Below, in pieces: positions 1 through 8,749 of a stretch of 64,000 bases of DNA. The stretch is from Hominenteromicrobium sp900549945. Its GTDB lineage: Bacteria > Bacillota > Clostridia > Oscillospirales > Acutalibacteraceae. Under the pieces are notes generated by a model. It saw only the letters and a program-made list of their open reading frames with translations, searched no databases and was not told where the DNA came from. Location of the stretch: the NCBI GenBank assembly GCA_902472305.1, contig CABRNK010000001.1, positions 1 through 64,000 of the forward strand. Reading direction: 5' to 3'. The first letter of the stretch is position 1; each line of letters opens with the position of its first letter. Made by a program: the position numbers and the translations under genes.

Positions 1-18
1 ACGACGCTCTTCCGATCT
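1..18 (+). other. Illumina adapter remnant
   Basis: These 18 bases are identical to the 3' end of the Illumina TruSeq read-1 adapter (ACGACGCTCTTCCGATCT). They directly precede in-frame trmD codons, so the contig start is untrimmed library sequence and not chromosome. Confidence 0.95.
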
Positions 19-19
19 G

Positions 20-523
20 GTCGCCGAACACACCGGCGTGCGGCCGCATATTGTGTATATGTCCCCCCGCGGCCGCGTTCTGAATCAGGAAAAGGTGAAG
101 GCGCTCGCCGCGCACGAGAATCTTCTGATCCTCTGCGGCCACTACGAGGGCGTGGATGAGCGCGTACTCGAGGCATACGATGTGGAAGAGGTTTCCATCG
201 GCGATTTCGTGCTGACCGGCGGCGAGCTGCCGGCCGTCATCCTCACGGACGCCGTGGCGCGCATGCTGCCGGGCGTACTTTCCGAGGACGTCTGTTTCGA
301 GGAGGAGAGCCATTTTGACGGCCTGCTCGAATACCCGCAGTACACCCGCCCATCCGTCTGGCGGGGACGCGCCGTGCCCGAGGCGCTCATGAGCGGGCAC
401 CATGAAAATATACGAAAATGGCGCCGCGTGCAGTCGCTTCTGCGCACGCGGGAGGCCCGCCCCGATCTCTTTCAGCGCCATGCCCTGACCCGGGAGGATA
501 AGATGCTTTTAGAGCAAAAGTAG
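20..523 (+). CDS. trmD: tRNA (guanine37-N1)-methyltransferase, 5'-truncated
   Basis: This is the C-terminal part of TrmD, the SPOUT-fold enzyme that uses S-adenosylmethionine to methylate G37 next to the anticodon. The reading frame is open from base 20. It carries the RPHxVYxSPxGR segment, the knot-forming LCGHYEGVDERV stretch, IGDFVLTGGELPA and the YTRP segment typical of TrmD. The catalytic C-terminal helical domain follows. The start is missing because the contig ends in adapter sequence, and the GTG at 38 lies inside the conserved domain, so it is not the start. Upstream one would expect rimM and rpsP. Confidence 0.95.
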   Translation, partial: VAEHTGVRPHIVYMSPRGRVLNQEKVKALAAHENLLILCGHYEGVDERVLEAYDVEEVSIGDFVLTGGELPAVILTDAVARMLPGVLSEDVCFEEESHFDGLLEYPQYTRPSVWRGRAVPEALMSGHHENIRKWRRVQSLLRTREARPDLFQRHALTREDKMLLEQK

Positions 524-660
524 ACGCGTTTCGACGGCTTTTGTCCGCCTGCAAAGGATAAAGCGACGAAATGTTTTCAACAAACGGTGCAAACTGCACA
601 AAGGGGTCCGGCGAAAGCGGGAGGCGCAACTGGCATGTATCCAAAAATGGGCCTGCACGC

Positions 661-688
661 TTGACGGGCAGACAAATTATGCTATAAT
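661..688 (+). promoter_or_regulatory. Promoter of ptsH-like gene
   Basis: TTGACG (661-666) and TATAAT (683-688) are separated by 16 bp, a near-consensus housekeeping promoter 80 bp upstream of the HPr gene. The rest of the 524-769 gap shows no gene. Confidence 0.8.
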
Positions 689-769
689 AAGACGCGTGAG
701 GGTTGAGACCCCATTATTTTTTCATAAGAAATCCAGAATTTACTGATTACTACCAGGAGAGTGAATCGC

Positions 770-1033
770 ATGTGTGTTAAGGAAGTTATGGTGCAGAATC
801 AGGTAGGTCTCCACGCCAGACCGGCCACGTTCTTCATCCAGAAGGCAAACGAGTTCAAATCGTCCATTTGGGTTGAGAAGGAAGAGCGCCGTGTCAATGC
901 CAAGAGCCTTCTCGGTGTTCTGTCTCTCGGTATTGTCGGCGGCACGAAGATCGACATCATCGCCGATGGTTCCGACGAGCAGGAGGCTGTCGACAGCCTG
1001 GTCGCTCTTGTGGAATCGGGTTTTGCAGAATAA
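770..1033 (+). CDS. ptsH: HPr family phosphocarrier protein
   Basis: An 87-residue HPr, the small cytoplasmic phosphocarrier of the sugar phosphotransferase system. From the ATG at 770, the active-site histidine of GLHARPA falls exactly at residue 15 and the regulatory serine of NAKSLLGVLSLG at residue 46. This matches canonical HPr numbering and supports this start over the GTG at 761. An AGGAGA ribosome-binding site lies 9 bp upstream. Ser46 suggests control by HPr kinase/phosphatase and CcpA-type signalling. Both key residues are present, so it is not the Crh paralogue, which lacks His15. It is monocistronic, with its own promoter and a terminator behind it. Enzyme I is not in the window. 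Confidence 0.92.
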   Translation: MCVKEVMVQNQVGLHARPATFFIQKANEFKSSIWVEKEERRVNAKSLLGVLSLGIVGGTKIDIIADGSDEQEAVDSLVALVESGFAE

Positions 1034-1047
1034 GTTTTACCGGCACG

Positions 1048-1085
1048 AACGGCGCCTATCGGAGCATTCCGGTAGGCGTTTCTTT
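1048..1085 (+). terminator. Rho-independent terminator after ptsH
   Basis: CGCCTATCGG (1053-1062) pairs with CCGGTAGGCG (1069-1078) with one G-U pair, followed by TTTCTTT. Confidence 0.8.
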
Positions 1086-1138
1086 ATATACGGCGGAGCA
1101 TTTTTTCGGCGCAGGGCGCAAAAGAAAGGCGGCGGCAG

Positions 1139-3013
1139 ATGGTTTTACTCACAGAAGAAAAGAAACAGCATATCCGGGAGCTGCGCCGCAGGGCGATGAA
1201 GCTGCCGCTGCACCCGGGCGTCTACATTATGCACGATAAGGACGGTACGATCATCTACATTGGCAAGGCCAAGGCGCTCAAAAACCGCGTCAGCCAGTAT
1301 TTCGGTTCGGAGAAGAACCATGACGAAAAGGTGCGCCGCATGGTCTCAAACGTCGAATATTTCGAGTATATTTTGACGGACAGCGAGTTTGAGGCGCTGA
1401 TTCTCGAGAGCAGCCTCATCAAGCAGCACCAGCCGAAGTACAACATCCTTTTGAAGGACGACAAGGGCTACAGCTACATCAAGGTGACGGCCGGCGACTG
1501 GCCGCGCATTTCGGAAACGAAGCAGGTGCTCGACGACGGCGCGAAGTACATCGGGCCGTACCTCTCCGCGTGGACGATCAAGGACACGGTGGAGGAGGCG
1601 CGGAAAATCTTCCGCCTGCCCTCCTGCTCGCGGAAATTCCCGCAGGATTTCGGCCGGGGGCGGCCGTGCCTGAACTACTACATCAAGCAGTGCTGCGCGC
1701 CGTGCCGCGGGCATGTGAGCCAGAAGGAGTACGCCGAGGCCGTGCAGGACGCGCTCGATTTTATCCGCGGCGGCGCGAGTGATTCGGTGCGCGCGCTCAC
1801 GGAAAAGATGAACGAGGCCGCGGAAAACATGGAATTTGAGCTTGCCGCGCGCATACGCGACCGCATTGCGGCTATAAATAAGCTCAAGGAGCGCCAGAAG
1901 GTCGTTGCGAGCCGCATCCCCGAGCAGGACGTTTTCGCGCTGGTGCTCGGCGGCGAAAAGGTGAGCGTGCAGGTATTCCGCTTTTCGGGCGGCCGGCTCT
2001 ACGACCGCGAGTCGTTCATCCTGAACGGCGACAGCGACCCCGAGCAGATCCGCAGCGAGTTTTTAACGCAGTATTACGCGATCCGCGACAAGATCCCGCC
2101 GGTCGTCACGCTCGACGGCGCGGTCAACGATGCGGAGGTCATCGCCGAATGGCTCACGAAGAAGGCCGGGCGGCGCGTGAAGCTGCACATTCCGCAGAAG
2201 GGCGAGCAGAAGCAGCTCGTGGAAATGTGCCGCACAAACGCGGCCGAGGCGCTCGCGCAGGCGACGGGGCGCACCACCGGGCGCGAGACCTCGGCGCTCG
2301 ATGAGCTGCGCAAGCTGCTGAATTTGCAGAAAACGCCGGAATACATTGAGTCCTACGATATTTCGAACCTCGCGGGCGGCGAAAATGTGGCGGGCATGAT
2401 CGTCTTTGAAAACGGCCGCCCGCTGAAAAACGCCTACCGCAAGTTCAAGATCAAGACCGTCGAGGGGCAGGACGACTACGGCAGCATGCGCGAGGTTATC
2501 GGCCGGCGCTTTGAGGAGTACCGCCGCGCCGAAGCCCCCGAGGGCTTCGGCCGCCTGCCGGACCTGATTCTGCTCGACGGCGGCAAGGGGCACGTAGCCG
2601 CGGTGCGCCCGCTGCTGCGGCAGATGGGCATCGACGTGCCGGTGTACGGCATGGTCAAGGACGACAAGCACCGCACGCGCGCGATCGCCGAGGACGGCGG
2701 CGAGATCGCGATCAACTCGAACCGCGCGGCCTTCACGCTGATCTCGACGATTCAGGATGAGGTGCACCGCTTTGCGATCGGCTACCACCGCCAGCAGCGG
2801 AAAAAAAATACGATTTCCACGACGCTGACCGGCATCCCGGGCATCGGCGAGACGCGCGCCCGGGCGCTGATGAAGCATTTCCGCACCGTGCGCGCCGTCA
2901 GCGAGGCAACGGTCGAGATGCTTGAGGAAACGCCGGGCATGAACGCGCCGGCTGCGCGCGCGGTGTACGGCTATTTCCACCCGGAGGCGGTGCCGGAGCA
3001 CGACGCAGAATGA
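1139..3013 (+). CDS. uvrC: Excinuclease ABC subunit C
   Basis: UvrC makes both incisions around bulky DNA lesions in UvrABC nucleotide excision repair. The 624-residue length is normal. Domains in order are: an N-terminal GIY-YIG nuclease (PGVYIM and IYIGKAKALKNR, about residues 20-105); a cysteine-rich stretch; the UvrB-binding UVR helix (MEFELAARIRDRI, about 225-250); the UvrC RNase H-like nuclease domain with DGGKGH; and C-terminal helix-hairpin-helix motifs (GIPGIGETRARALMKHF). An AAAGG-like ribosome-binding site precedes the ATG. No LexA-type box was recognised upstream, so SOS control is not evident here. Confidence 0.97.
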   Translation: MVLLTEEKKQHIRELRRRAMKLPLHPGVYIMHDKDGTIIYIGKAKALKNRVSQYFGSEKNHDEKVRRMVSNVEYFEYILTDSEFEALILESSLIKQHQPKYNILLKDDKGYSYIKVTAGDWPRISETKQVLDDGAKYIGPYLSAWTIKDTVEEARKIFRLPSCSRKFPQDFGRGRPCLNYYIKQCCAPCRGHVSQKEYAEAVQDALDFIRGGASDSVRALTEKMNEAAENMEFELAARIRDRIAAINKLKERQKVVASRIPEQDVFALVLGGEKVSVQVFRFSGGRLYDRESFILNGDSDPEQIRSEFLTQYYAIRDKIPPVVTLDGAVNDAEVIAEWLTKKAGRRVKLHIPQKGEQKQLVEMCRTNAAEALAQATGRTTGRETSALDELRKLLNLQKTPEYIESYDISNLAGGENVAGMIVFENGRPLKNAYRKFKIKTVEGQDDYGSMREVIGRRFEEYRRAEAPEGFGRLPDLILLDGGKGHVAAVRPLLRQMGIDVPVYGMVKDDKHRTRAIAEDGGEIAINSNRAAFTLISTIQDEVHRFAIGYHRQQRKKNTISTTLTGIPGIGETRARALMKHFRTVRAVSEATVEMLEETPGMNAPAARAVYGYFHPEAVPEHDAE

Positions 3014-3077
3014 TGGCGGAAATTCGGCGAAAAACGGATTGATTTCCGCTTTTTTCGGCTTTTCTCGGCAAAAACGG

Positions 3078-3106
3078 TTGACATATTCTTTGAATAATGG
3101 GATAAT
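3078..3106 (+). promoter_or_regulatory. Promoter of rsmD-coaD operon
   Basis: TTGACA (3078-3083), a 17-bp spacer and GATAAT (3101-3106) form a near-perfect housekeeping promoter about 33 bp before the rsmD start. Confidence 0.85.
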
Positions 3107-3138
3107 CAGTTTGTTAAATCGAAAGGAGTTGTTCCCGC

Positions 3139-3684
3139 TTGCGAATTATTACCGGCTCCCGCCGGGGCAGAAAGCTCAGGACGCTGGAGGGGCAGGCCGT
3201 GCGGCCCACGCCGGACCGCATCAAGGAAGCGCTGTTCAACATCCTGCAATTTGACGTGGAGGGCCGCGTGTTTCTCGACCTGTTTGCCGGCTCCGGCCAA
3301 ATCGGGCTCGAGGCGCTGAGCCGCGGCGCGGCGCGCGCCGTGTTCGTCGATCAGGCGAAGGCGTCCTGCGCAGTCGTTGCGGAGAATGTGAAAACGACCG
3401 GCTTTGAAGAGCAGGCACAGATCGTCAACGCCGATTACGCCGCCTTTCTTCTGCGCGGCGCCGGGCCGTTTGACATCGCGTTTCTCGACCCGCCTTACCG
3501 CACCGGCATTTTGGAAAAGGCGCTTTCGGCGGTCGCGCCGCAGATGAGCCGCGGCGGCATCGTGATCTGCGAGCACCCTGCGGACGAAGTACTGCCGGAC
3601 GCGGCTGGCGGATTCGTGCGCACGCGCGAATACCGATACGGAAAAATTCTGCTGACCGCTTACCGCCACGAAAGCATGGCCTGA
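3139..3684 (+). CDS. rsmD: 16S rRNA (guanine966-N2)-methyltransferase RsmD
   Basis: A 181-residue Rossmann-fold methyltransferase that modifies G966 of 16S rRNA in the small subunit. The S-adenosylmethionine loop is LDLFAGSGQIGLEALSRGA, and the catalytic motif is LDPPY (about residue 116), the usual N6/N2 amino-methylase signature. The start is a TTG with AAAGGAG upstream, which fits the conserved N-terminus MRIITGSRRGRKL. It is first in an operon with coaD, an order common in Firmicutes. Confidence 0.93.
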   Translation: MRIITGSRRGRKLRTLEGQAVRPTPDRIKEALFNILQFDVEGRVFLDLFAGSGQIGLEALSRGAARAVFVDQAKASCAVVAENVKTTGFEEQAQIVNADYAAFLLRGAGPFDIAFLDPPYRTGILEKALSAVAPQMSRGGIVICEHPADEVLPDAAGGFVRTREYRYGKILLTAYRHESMA

Positions 3685-3706
3685 GCGGCGGAGAAGAGGA
3701 TTCAAC

Positions 3707-4195
3707 ATGAGAATTGGAATCTGCCCGGGCAGCTTTGACCCGGTCACGCTGGGGCATATGGACATCATCACCCGGGCGTGCAAGATATTTGACAAGGTGA
3801 TTGTGGCGGTGCCGATCAATCCCGAAAAGCACTTCAGCTTCTCCGTGGAGGAGCGCATGGACATGCTGCGGACAGTGACCGCGGGCATGGGCGTGGAGGT
3901 GGACAGCGTGAGCGGCCTGCTCGCCGATTACGCCCGCGAGAAGGGCGCCATCGCGATTATCAAGGGCCTGCGCGCCGTTTCGGACTACGAGTACGAGTTT
4001 CAGATGGCGCTTGCAAATAAGCAGCTCAACCCCGAGGTGGAGACGATGTTCCTGCCCACGCGTGTGGAGAACATGTTTTTAAGCTCCAGCCTTGTCAAGC
4101 AGGTGGCCGGCTTCGGCGGCGATATTTCGCATTTTGTGCCGGCGTGCCTGCTCGAGAGAATCAATGAAAGATTATGCCGCACGGCGCGCAGCTAA
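3707..4195 (+). CDS. coaD: Phosphopantetheine adenylyltransferase
   Basis: CoaD converts 4'-phosphopantetheine and ATP to dephospho-CoA, the penultimate step of coenzyme A synthesis. The 162-residue protein has the nucleotidyltransferase motif GSFDPVTLGH at its start and the C-terminal SSSLVKQVA stretch typical of the family. It follows rsmD by 22 bp. Confidence 0.96.
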   Translation: MRIGICPGSFDPVTLGHMDIITRACKIFDKVIVAVPINPEKHFSFSVEERMDMLRTVTAGMGVEVDSVSGLLADYAREKGAIAIIKGLRAVSDYEYEFQMALANKQLNPEVETMFLPTRVENMFLSSSLVKQVAGFGGDISHFVPACLLERINERLCRTARS

Positions 4196-4228
4196 GCGCA
4201 TCGGCTGAATGAGAAAGGAATGGATACC

Positions 4229-4720
4229 ATGAGCAACAATCAGGCAGCAGTTGAAGATTTGATCGACGAGCTTTACGACGTTCTGGAGAAGGGCTGGAGC
4301 CTTCCGCTCTCCGGCGGCAAATCCTTTATCGATACCGAGGAGGCAAGGCAGATTCTCGACGAGATCCGTGAGGCGATCCCGGCTGAGGTGCGCAAGGCGA
4401 AGGCGATTGTCGCGGACCGCGCGCAGATCATCAGCGAGGCGCAGCGCGAGGCGGAGACGATCGTGCGCGTCGCCGAGGAAAAGGCGAAAACGCTCGTCAA
4501 TCAGGAGGAGATCGTCCGGCAGGCGCAGGCGAAGGCGAACGACATTATGGCGCAGGCGCAGGTCAAGTTCCGCGACATGCGCAAGGCCTCGAACGATTAC
4601 GTGGAGGACCTCATGCGCCGCACCGACGAGTCGATGACCACGGCGCTGGCCGAGCTCAGAAAGACCCGCCAGTCGCTGAAATCCGCGCAGCAGACCGCAC
4701 AGCAGACGAACGAGCAGTAA
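4229..4720 (+). CDS. Coiled-coil protein of unknown function, coaD-linked
   Basis: A 163-residue, highly charged protein with no signal peptide or membrane segment. After about 45 residues the rest is predicted by eye to be one long coiled coil rich in Ala, Glu, Arg and Gln, resembling the stalk of F/V-ATPase subunits. The ATG at 4229 is preferred over 4220 because AAAGGA (4214-4219) sits 9 bp before it and would touch the earlier ATG. It is third in the rsmD-coaD operon. Similar coaD-linked coiled-coil proteins are often labelled ATPase by weak similarity, but no nucleotide-binding motif is seen here. Function is unknown. Confidence 0.75.
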   Translation: MSNNQAAVEDLIDELYDVLEKGWSLPLSGGKSFIDTEEARQILDEIREAIPAEVRKAKAIVADRAQIISEAQREAETIVRVAEEKAKTLVNQEEIVRQAQAKANDIMAQAQVKFRDMRKASNDYVEDLMRRTDESMTTALAELRKTRQSLKSAQQTAQQTNEQ

Positions 4721-4745
4721 AATATCTTGAAATAATAGGCACAGC

Positions 4746-4790
4746 AGGATCTCCGGCGCGCAGAGCAAACCGGGGATCCTTATATTTTTA
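4746..4790 (+). terminator. Terminator of rsmD-coaD operon
   Basis: An 11-bp stem with one mismatch (4746-4756 with 4770-4780) and a 13-base loop is followed by TATATTTTTA. Confidence 0.85.
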
Positions 4791-4838
4791 ACAAACTCCT
4801 ATGCTTTTTGACTATGGATAGAAATTGAAAATAGGTAT

Positions 4839-4867
4839 TTGCTATTTAAAACCGGCCTTGATACAAT
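4839..4867 (+). promoter_or_regulatory. Candidate promoter of MATE gene
   Basis: TTGCTA (4839-4844), 17 bp and TACAAT (4862-4867) lie 36 bp before the start codon. The -35 box is weak. Confidence 0.55.
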
Positions 4868-4902
4868 AAGGGCAACGAAACAGCAAAGGAGACTCGTGCT
4901 TT

Positions 4903-6255
4903 ATGGAACAAAAGGAAAACCGCATGGGAACCCAGCCCGTGCCGCGCCTGCTGCTTGGCACAGCGGTTCCGCTGATGCTTTCCCTGCTCGTCAATTCGCT
5001 TTACAACGTGGTGGACAGCATTTTCGTTTCGCGCGTAAATGAGGCGGCGCTCACCGCGCTTTCGCTTGCCGCGCCGGTACAGACCATCATGTCTGCGCTG
5101 GGCTGCGGTGTTGCCGTTGGCCTGAATGCGGCGATTTCAAAGGCGATAGGAGAGCACAACCGTGAAAAAGTGCGCGAAACAGCCTCTGCGGCCATGCTGC
5201 TTTCCATAGGCGCCTACCTGTTGATTGCGCTGGCCTGTGTGCTCGGGGTGCGCCCGTATTTTGCGTGGCAGGCGGCCGGGCAGCCGGAAATCGCCGCCTA
5301 TGGGGTGGATTATCTGCAAGTCTGCATGCTGTTCTCCTTTGGCCAAATGGCGCAGTGGGTCTTTGACCGCTTCCTCATTGCGACCGGCAGGCCTATGCTG
5401 TTCCTTGTTACGCTTTCCACGGCGTCGGTTACAAACCTGATCCTCGATCCAATCTTGATTTTCGGCGGCTTTGGCCTGCCGGCAATGGGTACGGCGGGCG
5501 CGGCGTATGCCACCGTGATCGGCCAGTGCCTCGGCGCTGCGGCCGGCGTTATCGTCAATCTGCGCATGAACCCGGAGATTCCGATCCGCTTTACGCTGCG
5601 TGTGCGGTGGGTGTATATTGCTGAAATTCTGCGTGTCGGCGTCCCAACTGCGCTGATGCAGGGCGTCGTTTCCGTTACGGGTGTTTTTGTGAACACGGTT
5701 TTGCAGGGCTTTTCCTCCACGGCTGTTGCAGTGTACGGCGTATGCGCCCGCATGCAAAGCATCGCGCTCATCGGCATGCACGGTGTCAATAATGGGCTGA
5801 TTCCCGTTGTCGCATACAACTACGGTGCGGCCCGGCGCGGTCGGATCTACGAGAGCATCCGCTGGGCGCTGCTGTATTCCGCCTTGTTTGTGGCCGTGCC
5901 CTTTGCGGTGCTCGAGCTGCTGCCGGGCTGGATTCTCGGCTTTTTTGATGCTTCAGCCTCTATGCTGGCGGTGGGTGTTCCCGCGGTGCGCTGGCTTGCG
6001 CTGAGCTATGCTGTGTCTGTGCCCGGCCTTGTGCTTGGCACGGTGTTTCAGGCGCTCGGCCTCGGCATGTACAGCATGTACCTGATGCTGCTGCGGCAGG
6101 TGGCGCTGCCGCTGCTTCTCGTCGGTGTGCTGTCTGAAATCGGCGGGCTCGCGCTGCTGTGGACGGCCTTTGTCTTGGCGGAGCTGCTTGCTGTTCCGTT
6201 TGCCCTGTATCTTTATCGGCGGGCGGACAGGCGGATTCTCGCCCCGCTCGCCTGA
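4903..6255 (+). CDS. MATE family efflux transporter
   Basis: A 450-residue integral membrane protein of the multidrug and toxic compound extrusion family, a cation-coupled antiporter. About twelve hydrophobic segments are arranged as two similar six-helix halves, as in MatE proteins. The first helix contains PLMLSLLVNSLYNVVDSIFV, typical of clostridial MATE exporters. GGAG lies 11 bp before the ATG at 4903. A second in-frame ATG at 4924 also has an upstream AAAGGAAA and could be used. It stands alone between a terminator and its own strong terminator. The substrate cannot be read from sequence. Confidence 0.93.
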   Translation: MEQKENRMGTQPVPRLLLGTAVPLMLSLLVNSLYNVVDSIFVSRVNEAALTALSLAAPVQTIMSALGCGVAVGLNAAISKAIGEHNREKVRETASAAMLLSIGAYLLIALACVLGVRPYFAWQAAGQPEIAAYGVDYLQVCMLFSFGQMAQWVFDRFLIATGRPMLFLVTLSTASVTNLILDPILIFGGFGLPAMGTAGAAYATVIGQCLGAAAGVIVNLRMNPEIPIRFTLRVRWVYIAEILRVGVPTALMQGVVSVTGVFVNTVLQGFSSTAVAVYGVCARMQSIALIGMHGVNNGLIPVVAYNYGAARRGRIYESIRWALLYSALFVAVPFAVLELLPGWILGFFDASASMLAVGVPAVRWLALSYAVSVPGLVLGTVFQALGLGMYSMYLMLLRQVALPLLLVGVLSEIGGLALLWTAFVLAELLAVPFALYLYRRADRRILAPLA

Positions 6256-6277
6256 TTTTTCATAGAGTACCGTCAAC

Positions 6278-6321
6278 GGCCTCCTGCCGCAGTGTGATCT
6301 GCGGCAGGAGGCCATAATTTT
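6278..6321 (+). terminator. Strong terminator after MATE gene
   Basis: A perfect 15-bp stem (6278-6292 with 6299-6313) and a 6-base loop are followed by ATAATTTTG. The remaining space to 6512 holds no recognisable gene. Confidence 0.92.
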
Positions 6322-6512
6322 GTCAAAAAATGTCTTTCAGTTCGGTATGAGCTGCACAAAATGTAAACTTTCTATGAATGGTTTTTTAAGGGGGACTCCG
6401 CGAATGCGGCGGCGGGCACAAGATGTAGTGCTTGAATGAAATTTTGGCGCGCGGCAGCACAATCTATCCGGCGGGCGGATCGAACGCAGTAAACATAATT
6501 TTAGATTTTGGG

Positions 6513-6541
6513 TTGATTTTAAGCGCCCGATACGATATAAT
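6513..6541 (+). promoter_or_regulatory. dcw operon promoter
   Basis: TTGATT (6513-6518), a 17-bp spacer and a perfect TATAAT (6536-6541) place transcription start near 6548, immediately before the MraZ boxes. Confidence 0.85.
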
Positions 6542-6552
6542 GTACCCATTGA

Positions 6553-6577
6553 GTGGCAAACTGTGGCGCCGAGTGGC
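6553..6577 (+). promoter_or_regulatory. Triple MraZ-box operator
   Basis: GTGGC occurs at 6553, 6563 and 6573, an exact 10-bp period, just downstream of the predicted start site. MraZ is known to repress its own operon by binding three or more evenly spaced TGG-containing repeats, so this is the likely autoregulatory site. Confidence 0.85.
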
Positions 6578-6651
6578 AAAACGGACAGGGTTGGGGTGAA
6601 CGAAGCCTGTTTGTGCGGCCAAAAGCGCCGGGAAAGGGGGATGGAAGCCGT

Positions 6652-7071
6652 ATGCTGATGGGCGAATACCAGCACAACATGGATGCGAAGGGCCGCGTGA
6701 CGATCCCGTCGCGCTATCGCGAGGAGCTCGGCGAGACATTTTATGTCTCGAAAGGGCTCGACGGCTGCCTGACCCTCTACTCCGAGGAGCAGTGGCAGCT
6801 GCGCGTCGCGAAGATCAACGAGCTGCCCGATTCGCAGACCCAGTACATCCGCCGCAGCCTCTACGCGACGACGGATCAGGTTACGCCGGACAAGCAGGGG
6901 CGCATCCTCATCAGCCCCACGCTGCGCCGCCATGCCGGCCTCACGAAGGACGTGACCGTGATCGGCGTCGGCGCCACGGCGGAGATCTGGGACAGCGAGC
7001 GCTGGAACGCCTTTAACGAATCCATGTCGAGCGAGCAGCTCCGCAGCGACATGCAGGCTCTCAATATCTGA
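6652..7071 (+). CDS. mraZ: Transcriptional regulator MraZ
   Basis: A 139-residue double-AbrB-fold DNA-binding protein that represses the division and cell-wall cluster. Both signature repeats are visible: MLMGEYQHNMDAKGRVTIP near the start and TPDKQGRILISPTLR in the second half. The ATG at 6652 fits the family N-terminus and has AAAGGGGG 11 bp upstream. It is first in the dcw operon, overlaps none of rsmH (2-bp gap), and lies behind three MraZ boxes that imply autorepression. Confidence 0.95.
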   Translation: MLMGEYQHNMDAKGRVTIPSRYREELGETFYVSKGLDGCLTLYSEEQWQLRVAKINELPDSQTQYIRRSLYATTDQVTPDKQGRILISPTLRRHAGLTKDVTVIGVGATAEIWDSERWNAFNESMSSEQLRSDMQALNI

Positions 7072-7073
7072 TT

Positions 7074-8024
<951 letters not shown>

Positions 8025-8067
8025 CACAGACGCTGTAAATAGCAAGACGAAAAAGGAGGAAACGGGA

Positions 8068-8580
8068 ATGGCAAACACCTCGAGCGCATACGATTACAGC
8101 CTGTTTGAGGCGCGCTCCGCAGCGGCGGCACCTGCCCCGCAGGCGCCCGCCAAACGGAAGAAATCAAACGTCATTCGGCTGAACGAAAAGCAGCTCCGCC
8201 GCAGCCACCGGCATAACGCGCATTCCCTCAGGACGATGGTGAATCTCTGCCTCGTTCTGGTCGTGGTCGGCGCGATCGGCGCGATCGTATTCAGTCAGGT
8301 GCAGCTTACGGAGCTCACCGACCAGATCAACACGACGACGACGGCCTTAGCCGAGCAGGAGAGCATTGCGGTTCAGCTCGAGATGCAGGCGGCGGCCAAA
8401 ATGAATACGGATGAAATCGAAGCGTACGCGCGTGAGACGCTCGGCATGGAGAAGGCCGCTGAGGGCCAGACCACCTACATCAGCCTCGCGCAGGAGGATG
8501 CGGGCACGGTGGTGCAGAATAACACCGCGCCGAATATCTTCACACAAATCTGGGAATCGATCCTGTCGATCTTCTCATAA
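8068..8580 (+). CDS. ftsL: FtsL/DivIC-like septum protein
   Basis: A 170-residue bitopic membrane protein. A basic cytoplasmic region of about 60 residues precedes one membrane helix (LCLVLVVVGAIGAIVF, about residues 58-75). A short extracellular coiled coil then ends in the ARETLGMEKA motif common to FtsL and DivIC. These proteins bridge FtsQ/DivIB to the septal synthase. Identity rests on topology and position, since sequence conservation in this family is low. AAAAAGGAGG precedes the ATG. The distal tail is longer than in Bacillus FtsL. Confidence 0.82.
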   Translation: MANTSSAYDYSLFEARSAAAAPAPQAPAKRKKSNVIRLNEKQLRRSHRHNAHSLRTMVNLCLVLVVVGAIGAIVFSQVQLTELTDQINTTTTALAEQESIAVQLEMQAAAKMNTDEIEAYARETLGMEKAAEGQTTYISLAQEDAGTVVQNNTAPNIFTQIWESILSIFS

Positions 8581-8647
8581 TGCGGCGCATTCCGGAATAG
8601 AAATGAGTTATGCGGTTCCCGTTTCGGGAAATTTTTAAGAGGAGAGT

Positions 8648-8674
8648 TGAGAGTTGATCTTAACTCTCATTTTT
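8648..8674 (+). terminator. Internal terminator or attenuator before pbp
   Basis: TGAGAGTT (8648-8655) pairs perfectly with AACTCTCA (8662-8669), followed by TTTTT. It sits between ftsL and the penicillin-binding protein gene. TTGATC (8654) with TATACG (8678), 18 bp apart, may provide a weak promoter restart. Confidence 0.55.
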
Positions 8675-8749
8675 CGGTATACGGCGCTTTTGCCCGTCTG
8701 CCTGCAAAAAAGCAGCCGCACCGCGGCACGGGAAAGGAAGGGACGGCGA

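Noticed and set aside
6374..6439. 21-codon frame upstream of mraZ
   Set aside because: No ribosome-binding site and it precedes the mapped promoter; likely chance.
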